A DNA stretch of 29,425 bases from a virus. The DNA lies in IMG/VR virus record IMGVR_UViG_3300009103_000121, positions 1 through 29,425 of that record. One strand, 5' to 3'. This document shows, piece after piece, positions 12,932-20,661 of this stretch; position 1 is the stretch's first letter, and each line of letters begins with the position of its first letter. Position numbers and translations under genes: made by a program. The notes beneath the pieces are model-generated. The model had not been told where the DNA came from and did no database searches. It was given only the letters and a program-made list of their open reading frames with translations.

Positions 12932-14500
12932 ATGAAGGATTTTAAATATAAAACGAGTTTCTCAAGCTCTATATTGGCTTGTACTGATTTTGAAACATTG
13001 GGCCTCTCGGAGACAAAAGAAGAGGGTCCTTGGAATATAAGTAGAGCTTCTTTAGAATCCTTAAAAGAGGTGATGCCCGCAGGAATTGATTTAAATAAGA
13101 ATATTGATTTGCTGGGCGTGGCATTTAATGCCGCAGTGGTTAATACATTTAATAAGAATGGAGATGGCATCTCCACAGAAACCGCTCTCTCAATAAAAGA
13201 TTATTTTACTCATAAGCCTACAAATATTGAGCATGATCGACAAAAGGTTGTTGGGCATGTGGTTAGTAGTTCGTTTAGTGAGTTTGGTTCGAGCAAGCTT
13301 TTGACTAACGAGGAGGTTGCGTTAAAGAGAGACCCTTTTAACATCGCACTGGCGGCTGTAGTTTACAAAACAGTCAACCGCCCATTCGCTGCATTATTAG
13401 AGAACGCAGAAGAAGAAGAGTTCGGAGAAATTGTTTCTGCCAGTTGGGAGATTGGCTTTAATGATTATGTAATCGCATTAGGAAGCAAGAACCTAAGCGA
13501 AGCAACATTGATTACCGCTCCCGAACAAATAAAAGAATTTGATGAATTTTTATTATCCAATGGAGGAGAAGGTAAAACTGAGGATGGCCAAAATGTATAT
13601 CGCCTTGTAAAAGGAGAGGTTTACCCTTTGGGTATCGGTTTTACCACTAATCCCGCAGCTGATGTTAAAGGCCTAGTAGTTGTTAACGAGAATCAAGAGC
13701 GGTGTCTTGCGGTAGATAAAAAATCAAAAAACAGTTCACATTCAAAACAAACAGTTGTAAACACTGAAAAACAATCTAAAGCTATGGAAAATCAACAAAT
13801 TACAGAAAAGTTACAAGAAATTTTAGATAACAAGCTTTCCGAACAAAAATACGCAGAAGAAACCGTCGCTAATATTGTGACGGTAATTTCTGATGCAATC
13901 AAGGAAAAGAGCGCAGAATATGTAGAAGACCGCACCCGACTTGAAGAGGAGAAAGATCGCCTCGCAAAAGCCGAAGAAGAATTCAAAAGTTCTGTGTCTG
14001 AGCTCCAGGATAAACTTAAATCTACAGAATCTCAATTGTCTGAGTTGCAAAAAGAAAAAGACGAGCGCGAGAGTCAAGCTAGGTTTAATGAGCGAATGGA
14101 GTCCTTAGATGAAATCTACGAACTTGAAGATGAAGATCGTCAGGTTTTGGCAGAAGAAGTCTCTTCTTTGGATGACTCGGAAGAAAGCTTTGCATCTCTT
14201 CAAGGTAAATTATCTATTATGTGGAGACACAAGGATAAATCTTATCTTAAAGAACAACAGGACATTATGGAAGCTCGAGTATCTGAGCAGGTTAATAAAA
14301 GACTTGCTGAACTCGAGAAAACCGATGCTTCTGTCGAGGATGCACCCGAAAGTGAATCTACCGAAGAAATTTTAGCGAATGCAGAGGTGGAGGATGAGGT
14401 AATCACCAATAACAATGGTCAAGCTTCTAAGCAAGAAGCAACGCTTACCGAACAATTTAGAGCAGTTTTTAATAGAGAAAACGTTAACATTAAATATTAA
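12932..14500 (+). CDS. Prohead protease fused to scaffold (522 aa)
   Basis: The N-terminal half resembles caudoviral prohead proteases: YFTHKPTNIEHDRQKVVGHV (residues 91-110) with candidate catalytic His 101, followed about 70 residues later by EIVSASWEIGF (S169 or S171). From about residue 270 the sequence changes to a charged coiled coil (EEEKDRLAKAEEEFKSSVSE, SQLSELQKEKDERESQ) with an acidic, disordered end, the usual make-up of an internal scaffold. It lies between portal and capsid genes, as both functions should. An internal ATG at 13784 (residue 285, MENQQITEKLQEIL) marks the scaffold boundary and could start a separate scaffold protein. Protease class is inferred by pattern. Confidence 0.75.
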   Translation: MKDFKYKTSFSSSILACTDFETLGLSETKEEGPWNISRASLESLKEVMPAGIDLNKNIDLLGVAFNAAVVNTFNKNGDGISTETALSIKDYFTHKPTNIEHDRQKVVGHVVSSSFSEFGSSKLLTNEEVALKRDPFNIALAAVVYKTVNRPFAALLENAEEEEFGEIVSASWEIGFNDYVIALGSKNLSEATLITAPEQIKEFDEFLLSNGGEGKTEDGQNVYRLVKGEVYPLGIGFTTNPAADVKGLVVVNENQERCLAVDKKSKNSSHSKQTVVNTEKQSKAMENQQITEKLQEILDNKLSEQKYAEETVANIVTVISDAIKEKSAEYVEDRTRLEEEKDRLAKAEEEFKSSVSELQDKLKSTESQLSELQKEKDERESQARFNERMESLDEIYELEDEDRQVLAEEVSSLDDSEESFASLQGKLSIMWRHKDKSYLKEQQDIMEARVSEQVNKRLAELEKTDASVEDAPESESTEEILANAEVEDEVITNNNGQASKQEATLTEQFRAVFNRENVNIKY

Positions 14501-14508
14501 TTATAGTC

Positions 14509-15207
14509 ATGGCATTAAGAATATTACCATTTCGGCAATATGTCGAGCAAGACGTCATTAATCTTTATGCTCTTCAGGGGTCAGATGTAAATGCACAGCT
14601 TGACACCAGGGGCAATGGAGATGCGGGCGTATTTGTAAAAATTACGAATGGCGATTTAACCGATGGTCCGATTGAATATCAGACCGACAGTTATCTCGGC
14701 AAAACGGATTATCCGTACGTGGGCAGAGATCAGTATCCTGCTGTTAAGCTTCGCGTTGGCGTTGCAGGAACAGGAGATAACGTACTGGGACTGACCCTTA
14801 ACCAAACAGCCCTTAGGGATGAAAATGGAGAGAAGCTTCTCTATTACCCTCAGAAGGCATTAGAAAACCAAGCAGTATTGTCTGGACAAGCTGTACCTGT
14901 ATTAAGTCGCGGAGTGATCGCTCTCTCCTCTACTGCTGCAGGAGCAGGAGGCAATAATGGTTATACTAATGATTCAAATTGGGCTATTGGAAACAATGTT
15001 GTTATCGCTGAGGGTGCCGCAGGCAAGCTCAGTGGTGTGAATCCTGTTACCGCCCGCGTCGCTGGGCCTGACGGGGATATCGGCAGACAAGTTCTCGGTA
15101 CTATTTTAGCTACTGGAGAAAGAGATGCTACTAACCGCCAATCAGATCAATTTGTAGGCACTTCTCACGGAGCGTATTCAATTGTGAAGGTTGACTGCCG
15201 AGGCTAA
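14509..15207 (+). CDS. Capsid decoration / head-stabilising protein candidate (232 aa)
   Basis: It lies between scaffold and major capsid genes, where many phages encode a cement or decoration protein. It is beta-rich and Gly/Ala/Asn-rich without long helices. QAVPVLSRGVIALSST (about 126-141) and DIGRQVLGTILATGER (about 191-206) resemble the 'G-aVpvlsrGvv' and 'G-vLaTa' strands of cement proteins of the DUF2190 type. Ends VKVDCRG. The start ATG 14509 is preceded by TTAATTATAGTC, again an AT-rich element without Shine-Dalgarno. A small head-fibre base is an alternative. Confidence 0.6.
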   Translation: MALRILPFRQYVEQDVINLYALQGSDVNAQLDTRGNGDAGVFVKITNGDLTDGPIEYQTDSYLGKTDYPYVGRDQYPAVKLRVGVAGTGDNVLGLTLNQTALRDENGEKLLYYPQKALENQAVLSGQAVPVLSRGVIALSSTAAGAGGNNGYTNDSNWAIGNNVVIAEGAAGKLSGVNPVTARVAGPDGDIGRQVLGTILATGERDATNRQSDQFVGTSHGAYSIVKVDCRG

Positions 15208-15224
15208 GAAAGGAAGTTTAAAAA

Positions 15225-16316
15225 ATGAATATTACATTAAAAAGAACGGAAGAACAATTAGAACTTCTCAAGGCCATGGGCTCCCGCAATAGGGACGTAG
15301 CATATGAAGCGCAAGCCGCTATAGGCTCATTCATGTCCCCCATCCTCGCAGAGGTAATCAACAACGCTCCTGTAATCAGTAACCTGTTTACTACGCTGAG
15401 CTTTAACCCCGATGACAATCCAAGTTTGCCATTAGACCTGTATTACGATATAACTTCTGAAGATTATATCCAGGTTTATTCGCAGTCTATGCCTGGAGGA
15501 CTCCCGACCAATCATGTAGCTCCTACTGCTAGCGAGCTGAAGTTTGCTACCTATACTTTAGATAGCGCTGTCAGTTTTGATAAGAAGTACGCTGCAAAAA
15601 GCCGTCTGGATGTTGTAGGCAAGACCTTTACGCGAGTGGCACAAGAGATTCTTCTAAAACAAGAGAGGACATCTGCTAATTTGCTTTTAGGTACCCTTGC
15701 GGATACTCAAAGCGCTAGCACTTCTCATGTTATTACATCAGCCGCTGCTGGGCGATTCCTCTTGGCCGACCTTAACTCCTTGATCACTCGATCAAAGAGA
15801 GTTAATGAGTCCTGGTCTGGAGGCACCCCTCTTACCAAACGCAGCGGAGTTACTGACCTCTTGGTCAGCCCTGAAGTAGTAGAGGATATCCGAGGCATGG
15901 CTTACAACCCAATTAATACTGAGGGAGGCAACAAAGGAGACGGTGCCTTCGATAAGGATTGGGGTGTTACCGCTCCAGATGAAATCCGAAAAGCTCTCTT
16001 TAATGATTCTGGCGAAATGGCCAATTTCTTTGGAGTGAACATTATGGAAATCTATCAGCTAGGACCAAGTGAGTCATTCACTAACATCTTTGCTGGCTTG
16101 GGGAGCTTAACTCGCAATGATCTAGTTATCGGCCTCGATCGCTCACGGGAATCTCTTTTCCGCGCGGTCGTACTCGATTCCGACAGCGGTTCAGAGTTTA
16201 CTCTGTTAGCTGACGATCAATACAGTGTCCGTCAATCTAAGATTGGCTATTATGGCGCAGTAGAGGAAGGCAGAATGGTACTGGATAAACGTTGCGTATT
16301 TGGCGTCGAAGTTTAA
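15225..16316 (+). CDS. Major capsid protein (HK97-fold, 363 aa)
   Basis: Shell-forming protein of the head. Evidence: correct position after portal, protease/scaffold and decoration genes; an N-terminal charged helix region (KRTEEQLELLKAMGSRNRDV); an E-loop/P-domain-like middle with long helix (FTRVAQEILLKQERTSANLL, about 139-158); an A-domain with TDLLVSPEVVEDIRGMAY (about 208-225); and a C-terminal segment ending KRCVFGVEV typical of these proteins. It has one of the better ribosome-binding sites (AAAGGAAG, 12 nt upstream), and a strong terminator follows 24 nt after its stop, both fitting very high expression. Confidence 0.85.
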   Translation: MNITLKRTEEQLELLKAMGSRNRDVAYEAQAAIGSFMSPILAEVINNAPVISNLFTTLSFNPDDNPSLPLDLYYDITSEDYIQVYSQSMPGGLPTNHVAPTASELKFATYTLDSAVSFDKKYAAKSRLDVVGKTFTRVAQEILLKQERTSANLLLGTLADTQSASTSHVITSAAAGRFLLADLNSLITRSKRVNESWSGGTPLTKRSGVTDLLVSPEVVEDIRGMAYNPINTEGGNKGDGAFDKDWGVTAPDEIRKALFNDSGEMANFFGVNIMEIYQLGPSESFTNIFAGLGSLTRNDLVIGLDRSRESLFRAVVLDSDSGSEFTLLADDQYSVRQSKIGYYGAVEEGRMVLDKRCVFGVEV

Positions 16317-16340
16317 TCAGATCTTCTTAACTAATTGAAC

Positions 16341-16371
16341 AAAAGAGCCGCTCAATAGAGCGGCTCTTTTT
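16341..16371 (+). terminator. Strong rho-independent terminator after major capsid gene
   Basis: Perfect 13-bp stem AAAAGAGCCGCTC / GAGCGGCTCTTTT with loop AATA (16354-16357), ending in a T-run. It lies 24 nt after the capsid stop; because of its A/T symmetry it may work in both directions. Confidence 0.9.
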
Positions 16372-16393
16372 GTTTCTCTAAAAATGGATTTTT

Positions 16394-16420
16394 GTGTAAA
16401 AAATCTATAGAATAAATAAA
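16394..16420 (+). promoter_or_regulatory. Candidate late promoter after capsid terminator
   Basis: GTGTAAAAAATC (16394) followed by CTATAGAATAAATAAA (16405-16420) lies between the terminator and the next gene, where re-initiation is required. AATAAATA is close to the T4 late-promoter core TATAAATA. An AAGGATAAAGGA ribosome-binding stretch follows before ATG 16443. Confidence 0.5.
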
Positions 16421-16442
16421 CTTAAGGATAAAGGATTTTATT

Positions 16443-16865
16443 ATGACAAAAAAAAGGAAAACAAGTACAGGTAAGGCCACCGCTAAGGTTACTAAAGCGA
16501 AGGCAAAAAAAAGCAAGCTTGACTCGTTAACTCAGGTTAACGGAAAGGACGAGCAAATTCAGCGAGCTAAAGAGTTAGAGGAATTGGTGGGCATGAAGAC
16601 AATAAATCCATACGGGACAACTATTGCATCAGAATTTGATAACCAGTTAAATGATATGTCTCTGGTCGATTTACAAGAGTTGGCCGTAAGAGTGGGCGTT
16701 TTCCCAAGCGGAAACAAAACTACTTTGAAATCTAAACTTCAAAAAGGGTTTAGAGACTATAATAGGTCTAGTATGGTCGTTCCGTCTCCTAGGGAAATTA
16801 ATATTCCCGACACCAATAATCCTAAGACTCAAGAAGCGTTGCGCTTAATGAGAGAGGGTTTATAA
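16443..16865 (+). CDS. SAP-like domain protein with Lys-rich N-terminus (140 aa)
   Basis: The first 27 residues are very basic (TAKVTKAKAKKSK) and probably disordered. Residues about 75-108 (MSLVDLQELAVRVGVFPSGN followed by KTTLKSKLQKGF) match the SAP fold pattern: helix, Gly turn, then Lys-x-x-Leu-x-x-x-Leu helix. SAP motifs bind DNA in known proteins. The C-terminus carries Pro-rich SPREINIPD and a short helix. Directly downstream of the capsid transcription unit and before neck genes, it could contact packaged DNA at the head exit or be a minor head protein (inference). Confidence 0.6.
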   Translation: MTKKRKTSTGKATAKVTKAKAKKSKLDSLTQVNGKDEQIQRAKELEELVGMKTINPYGTTIASEFDNQLNDMSLVDLQELAVRVGVFPSGNKTTLKSKLQKGFRDYNRSSMVVPSPREINIPDTNNPKTQEALRLMREGL

Positions 16866-17381
16866 GTGAGTGAAATAGGGGATTTTTCTACAAATATTTG
16901 GGATACTGAATTCGGTGATGAAACTGGCGTTGCTCATAAGGCAGCTGAGGTTTCGTCTATTTCGGGATGGATTCAAGGTAATTTCGGCCTTTTAAATAAT
17001 TATATTTATACTGCATTTAGCGGATCGGCTGCGGGAGACGTATTTCCTGCAGGGTCTTTTAAGCTAGAGGAGCAGAATATCTATAAGCAAATTTACCTCA
17101 ACCATTATTACAAAAAAGCTGGCCGTAATGTCCTCAGGGGCATTGATGGCACTTTAAATGCAGACGTGGATTGGGTTAGGCTGAAAGAAGGAGATACTAT
17201 TATTCAACGGCCCAAGCGCACGGAAACTGCAAAGATATATCTGGATTTAGCCAAAGAGGCCGCAGAAGAGCTAAAAAACTTAGTATATTATTACAACTCT
17301 TACCAAGCGTCTCCAAGGCAAGTGGCTGGAGATGACGGGAGTCCTTATCCCGAATCGGGCGTAGCAATAGTGTATAGATAA
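16866..17381 (+). CDS. Head-tail connector / adaptor candidate (171 aa)
   Basis: GTG 16866 immediately follows the previous TAA. The product begins MSEIGDFSTNIWDTEFGDET; residues 30-60 and 125-145 are helical (TAKIYLDLAKEAAEELKNLV) and the middle is strand-rich with an exposed loop. Position after the capsid block and before tail-tube genes is where adaptor and stopper proteins occur. No distinctive motif supports one specific neck role, so only the general class is proposed. Confidence 0.5.
   Translation: MSEIGDFSTNIWDTEFGDETGVAHKAAEVSSISGWIQGNFGLLNNYIYTAFSGSAAGDVFPAGSFKLEEQNIYKQIYLNHYYKKAGRNVLRGIDGTLNADVDWVRLKEGDTIIQRPKRTETAKIYLDLAKEAAEELKNLVYYYNSYQASPRQVAGDDGSPYPESGVAIVYR
17370..17380 (+). 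promoter_or_regulatory. Candidate late promoter (GTGTA motif) inside end of upstream gene
   Basis: GTGTATAGATA lies 17 nt before ATG 17387 and overlaps the last codons (Val-Tyr-Arg-stop) of the previous gene. Because it is coding here, the match could be chance. Confidence 0.3.
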
Positions 17382-17386
17382 GCGTT

Positions 17387-17833
17387 ATGGCTGATTTATT
17401 TTCAGGGGCACAAAAAAACCAACTCGAAAAAGTGTTCGAAGATATGCATGATACTTTCGCTCGAGATATTACAATTTACAAAGTCAAGAAAGATATTTTT
17501 GTAGCAACAAATCAAACCTATAACGCTCTTTACTCTCGTATCAAAGATGCAACTTCATCTAAAAAGACCGTCTCTTCTACTACCGTAAGCGCACGAGTAC
17601 AATATTTATCCAAGCAATACGTTAGTGAAGAAGCGGGATTTAAGGCTCCCACTAATTTGCCTATCTCTGAGGGTCAGCTGCGAATCAAACTAAATGAATC
17701 GGGTTATACCTCTTTTAAGTTTGCCAATAGAATTGAAATAGATGGGGTAGTCTGGAAAATGAATACTGATGCATCTAGGGTGGGTTTATTTTCCCCCGCA
17801 TATTATGTGATATATCTAGAAAGATCAGGCTAG
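17387..17833 (+). CDS. Head-closure / neck protein candidate (148 aa)
   Basis: The protein starts MADLFSGAQKNQLEKVFEDM: an N-terminal helix, then a mainly beta part with TVSSTTVSARVQYLSKQYVS (about 62-81) and closing strands (VVWKMNTDASRVGLFSPAYY). Short beta-barrel proteins of this size between adaptor and tail terminator genes usually close the head after packaging. Stop and next GTG overlap (TAGTG). Assignment is from gene order and general shape only. Confidence 0.5.
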   Translation: MADLFSGAQKNQLEKVFEDMHDTFARDITIYKVKKDIFVATNQTYNALYSRIKDATSSKKTVSSTTVSARVQYLSKQYVSEEAGFKAPTNLPISEGQLRIKLNESGYTSFKFANRIEIDGVVWKMNTDASRVGLFSPAYYVIYLERSG

Positions 17834-18429
17834 TGAAAATACATAAACTTCAATTAGCTAAAACGATATCCAATCAGGCTCCCAAGGTATTGGCTCCGCG
17901 AATATTCAAACAACTAGAGGCGGAGTTTGAAAAGGCAAAAAGAGATTTAATTCAAAATTTTGAGCAACATCTAGTTACTAGAGAGCTGGATGCTGGGCCT
18001 GAGTCTTCAAATATTTCTAGCACGCTAGGAGGCGTAGGTAATCTACATGGATTTATAGGGTTCGAGCCGCACGATAACCCTACTCAAGCATTGAGGTCGT
18101 TAATTTTGGACCAAATTAAAATTCGATCAAAAAAGACATCTAAACAGGGGTTGATTTTTTCCATTGACATTAATATTCCAGGAGCGGACGACATTGCTGC
18201 TGTAACCCCGCTGCCGTGGGCTCCAGGATTAAGCTGGGCGGAGGGAATCGAAAAGGGGTTATCTGGCCTTGGGAATTATCTTGTAAAGAAAACAGGAGCT
18301 AGTAGATCTGGACAAGGAATACAGGTAGATGTCCAAGTTCGAGGAAGCTCTTTCTCTCGTCAAGATTACATGACCAAGCTACTGGCGGATTTCATTAAAG
18401 TACTAGAAGGGGGCATAGAGATTTTATGA
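17833..18429 (+). CDS. Tail-completion / HK97-gp10-like neck protein candidate (198 aa)
   Basis: GTG 17833 overlaps the previous stop by one base. The protein has an N-terminal helix (KQLEAEFEKAKRDLIQNFEQ, about 27-46), a GFIGFEPHDNP turn (about 73-83), a strand region, then PLPWAPGLSWAEGIEKGLSG (about 126-145) and a C-terminal helix. The order helix-strands-helix and its place just before the tail genes recall tail-completion proteins. No catalytic motif. Its stop overlaps the next ATG by four bases. Confidence 0.5.
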   Translation: MKIHKLQLAKTISNQAPKVLAPRIFKQLEAEFEKAKRDLIQNFEQHLVTRELDAGPESSNISSTLGGVGNLHGFIGFEPHDNPTQALRSLILDQIKIRSKKTSKQGLIFSIDINIPGADDIAAVTPLPWAPGLSWAEGIEKGLSGLGNYLVKKTGASRSGQGIQVDVQVRGSSFSRQDYMTKLLADFIKVLEGGIEIL

Positions 18430-19295
18430 AAGTAACATTTGATCATGAACTACAGTCTAGTTTTTATTTATGGTTTGATGACCGTTTAACCCGCATGGCT
18501 TCAGGTATTCAGCCTGACGTCTCTATGACTTTTACAAAATATTCGGACACTTCAGATGTTCCTACTAATTTAGACGCCTACTATGGTCCGTACCGCCAGC
18601 TAGTCGGCAATGGAGACTCTGTCCCAAGCGGAGTTTATATCGATGGCGTATTTAAAAATCAGAATACTTCCGCAGATGAATATTTATTAATTGATTTCAA
18701 CGAAGGGAGAGTGATCTTGGATCCAAATGAATATGGCACAAGCTTATCTGTTAGTGGGGATTTTTCCATTAAAGATTTTAATGTTTATATGACCAACGAT
18801 ACAGAAGAAGAGCTTTTGCTGGATAACACTTTTATTATAAATGATACAGATCAAACTCAACTCCAGGCAGCTCAAAAAGAAAACCTTAATCATTATTCTG
18901 TCCCCGCATGTTTTGTTACAAGCGTTACGTCAGAAAATAAGCCATTTTGCTTCGGTGGGACTGACACAACTGAAAGCAATTTAAGAACGGTAGTTTTAGC
19001 TAATAGCAATTATGGATTAGATGCTGTATTGTCCCATTTTAGAGATACAAAAAATTTAGGCCTATATATGTTTTCGTATGATGAATTTCCTTATGGAGAA
19101 TTTTTTCATATAAAGAGCCCGCCATATTCGTATAAAACCATGATAAGCGGCAAGATGCCAGACATTTGGGTAGAGAGTGTCAGGACCTCTAAGCTCTATG
19201 ATCGCAATAGCACTTTGCGTTTAACCAAGGGCATTAAGGTGGGTTTTATTGATTTTAAATTATCAGTAGTGAGAAACCCTCGCGTGCCCTCTTGA
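18426..19295 (+). CDS. Structural protein before tail tube; tail-terminator candidate (289 aa)
   Basis: ATG 18426 overlaps the previous TGA (ATGA). The protein is beta-rich and begins MKVTFDHELQSSFYLWFDDR; it contains YLLIDFNEGRVILDPNEYG (about 87-105) and FFHIKSPPYSYKT (about 220-232). It closes the neck cluster, and 87 nt of non-coding DNA separates it from the tail-tube genes. Gene order suggests a tail terminator or tail-collar protein; no family motif was recognised. A short hairpin (CCTCTT/AAGAGG, 19288-19302) overlaps its stop. Confidence 0.5.
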   Translation: MKVTFDHELQSSFYLWFDDRLTRMASGIQPDVSMTFTKYSDTSDVPTNLDAYYGPYRQLVGNGDSVPSGVYIDGVFKNQNTSADEYLLIDFNEGRVILDPNEYGTSLSVSGDFSIKDFNVYMTNDTEEELLLDNTFIINDTDQTQLQAAQKENLNHYSVPACFVTSVTSENKPFCFGGTDTTESNLRTVVLANSNYGLDAVLSHFRDTKNLGLYMFSYDEFPYGEFFHIKSPPYSYKTMISGKMPDIWVESVRTSKLYDRNSTLRLTKGIKVGFIDFKLSVVRNPRVPS

Positions 19296-19333
19296 AAAGA
19301 GGTTAAATAAATTTTCCCAAAGCATTGGGATTG

Positions 19334-19351
19334 CTGTAATAACGTATAAAG
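19334..19351 (+). promoter_or_regulatory. Candidate late promoter before tail-tube genes
   Basis: CTGTAATAACGTATAAAG lies in the 87-nt gap before the first tube gene (ATG 19383), downstream of a small hairpin TCCCAA-AGCA-TTGGGA (19315-19330). It carries TGTAATA and TATAAA cores similar to the other late sites. Confidence 0.35.
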
Positions 19352-19378
19352 TTTAAACCTTAACCTTAGAAATTAATT

Positions 19379-19414
19379 TAAAATGGCAGAAAGAAATAGA
19401 GTTTTATATCAATC
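19379..19414 (+). repeat. 36-nt exact repeat at start of tube gene 1
   Basis: From the four bases before ATG 19383 through codon 10 the sequence is identical to 20626-20661. It marks the tandem duplication of the two tube genes and keeps the initiation region the same in both. Confidence 0.9.
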
Positions 19415-20612
19415 TGAAGCATTGTGGGTCGGCCCAATAGCGGGTGGCGCACAGGGAGTACACCCCGAGTTGCACAGAATACAAGATATCAGTCACGATA
19501 TGGATATCACCCGTACTGATGTTTTTGAGTTTGGTAGATTGGCCGCGTTGACTCGCGAGATCATCGAACCACCTACAGTTAGCCTGGATTTTACTTATCT
19601 CCTGGCAGATGGCTCCAACGAAGCAAATATGGGCCTTGAAGTTTGTGATGGAGACGCCGCTGGCGGATCCACCCATTGGATCAACGGAAGTTTTCCTATG
19701 GCCGCAAGTGGAATCATCGCTGACACAGATAAGCAGGAAAAGAATTACTATGTAGTTACCGCTCCAGAATTTAAAGACCTCAATGATGACAAGGACGTCA
19801 GCGTAGCAGACGACACTCGTTCGGTTGTTGGATTCGGTAACGCTGCAATCTCAAATTACTCAGTTAATGCTGCGGTTGGGGATTTTGCACGCGCTAGCAT
19901 AAGCGCCGAAGCTTACAACTTAAACTTCCAATCGGGACTAGCGTCGTCCGCTGGTTATCTGCGCGGTGAAGTTCCTAGTATTAATAAGGAAACCAATAAG
20001 GCATATGATGGGCATTTTAACCTGTCGGAGCCAACTACTGGTGACCTTTCTGTGTTTGCTCTGCGCCCAGGCGATATTAGCCTGAAGTTCGGTGCAACCG
20101 ACGGAAGCAGAGATCAAACGTTACAGGTTGGTGGGGCTGTATTGCCGAATACCGATCCTGATGACACAACCGAGGACCTAAGTGATGGCTTGACTCCCAT
20201 GCATATTCAAAGCTTTAGCATTGAGATGCCTGTTACTCGTACGCCGCTTAATCGCTTGGGCTCAACCTTCCCTTACTACAGGGCTGTTGATTTCCCTCTG
20301 GATGTCACATTAAATGTTAGCGCATTTCTTGCTGATGTTAGTACTGGTAATTTAGTGGACCTTATGTGTAACGCTCAGGACAAGCGCCAAATTGATATTA
20401 TTTTGGACTTCCCTTGTAGTCATTCTCTTAATGACAGCTATGGTGCTAACATGGCCTATCGTTTAAAAGGGGCAGTATTGCAGAGCCAAAACTTTGCATC
20501 AACCATCGGAGATAACAAGACTGTTGACTTGACATTTACCGCTCAAATGGGAGGATCTACAGATACCTCTAACGGGCTGTTCATCTCGGGCTATCAGAAT
20601 GACGTTTCTTAA
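19383..20612 (+). CDS. Tail tube protein, paralogue 1 (409 aa, two tube domains)
   Basis: Predicted main building block of the tail tube. It has two similar halves: residues 31-80 start HRIQDISHDMDITRTDVFEF and residues 274-325 start HIQSFSIEMPVTRTPLNRLG. Each half has Ile-Gln, Ser, an acidic-Met pair, Thr-Arg-Thr and Gly, then a strand pair ending LLADGS or FLADVS. Such double-domain proteins (as in siphophage T5) can form trimers that mimic the usual hexameric ring. It is closely related to the following gene and more distantly to the two after that. Gene order (after neck, before chaperones and tape measure) agrees. Confidence 0.75.
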   Translation: MAERNRVLYQSEALWVGPIAGGAQGVHPELHRIQDISHDMDITRTDVFEFGRLAALTREIIEPPTVSLDFTYLLADGSNEANMGLEVCDGDAAGGSTHWINGSFPMAASGIIADTDKQEKNYYVVTAPEFKDLNDDKDVSVADDTRSVVGFGNAAISNYSVNAAVGDFARASISAEAYNLNFQSGLASSAGYLRGEVPSINKETNKAYDGHFNLSEPTTGDLSVFALRPGDISLKFGATDGSRDQTLQVGGAVLPNTDPDDTTEDLSDGLTPMHIQSFSIEMPVTRTPLNRLGSTFPYYRAVDFPLDVTLNVSAFLADVSTGNLVDLMCNAQDKRQIDIILDFPCSHSLNDSYGANMAYRLKGAVLQSQNFASTIGDNKTVDLTFTAQMGGSTDTSNGLFISGYQNDVS

Positions 20613-20625
20613 TATAGGAAGAAAA

Positions 20626-20661
20626 TAAAATGGCAGAAAGAAATAGAGTTTTATATCAATC
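20626..20661 (+). repeat. 36-nt exact repeat at start of tube gene 2
   Basis: Identical to 19379-19414. Here an AGGAAG Shine-Dalgarno 9 nt before the ATG precedes the repeat, whereas copy 1 lacks one, so the two genes may be translated at different rates. Confidence 0.9.
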
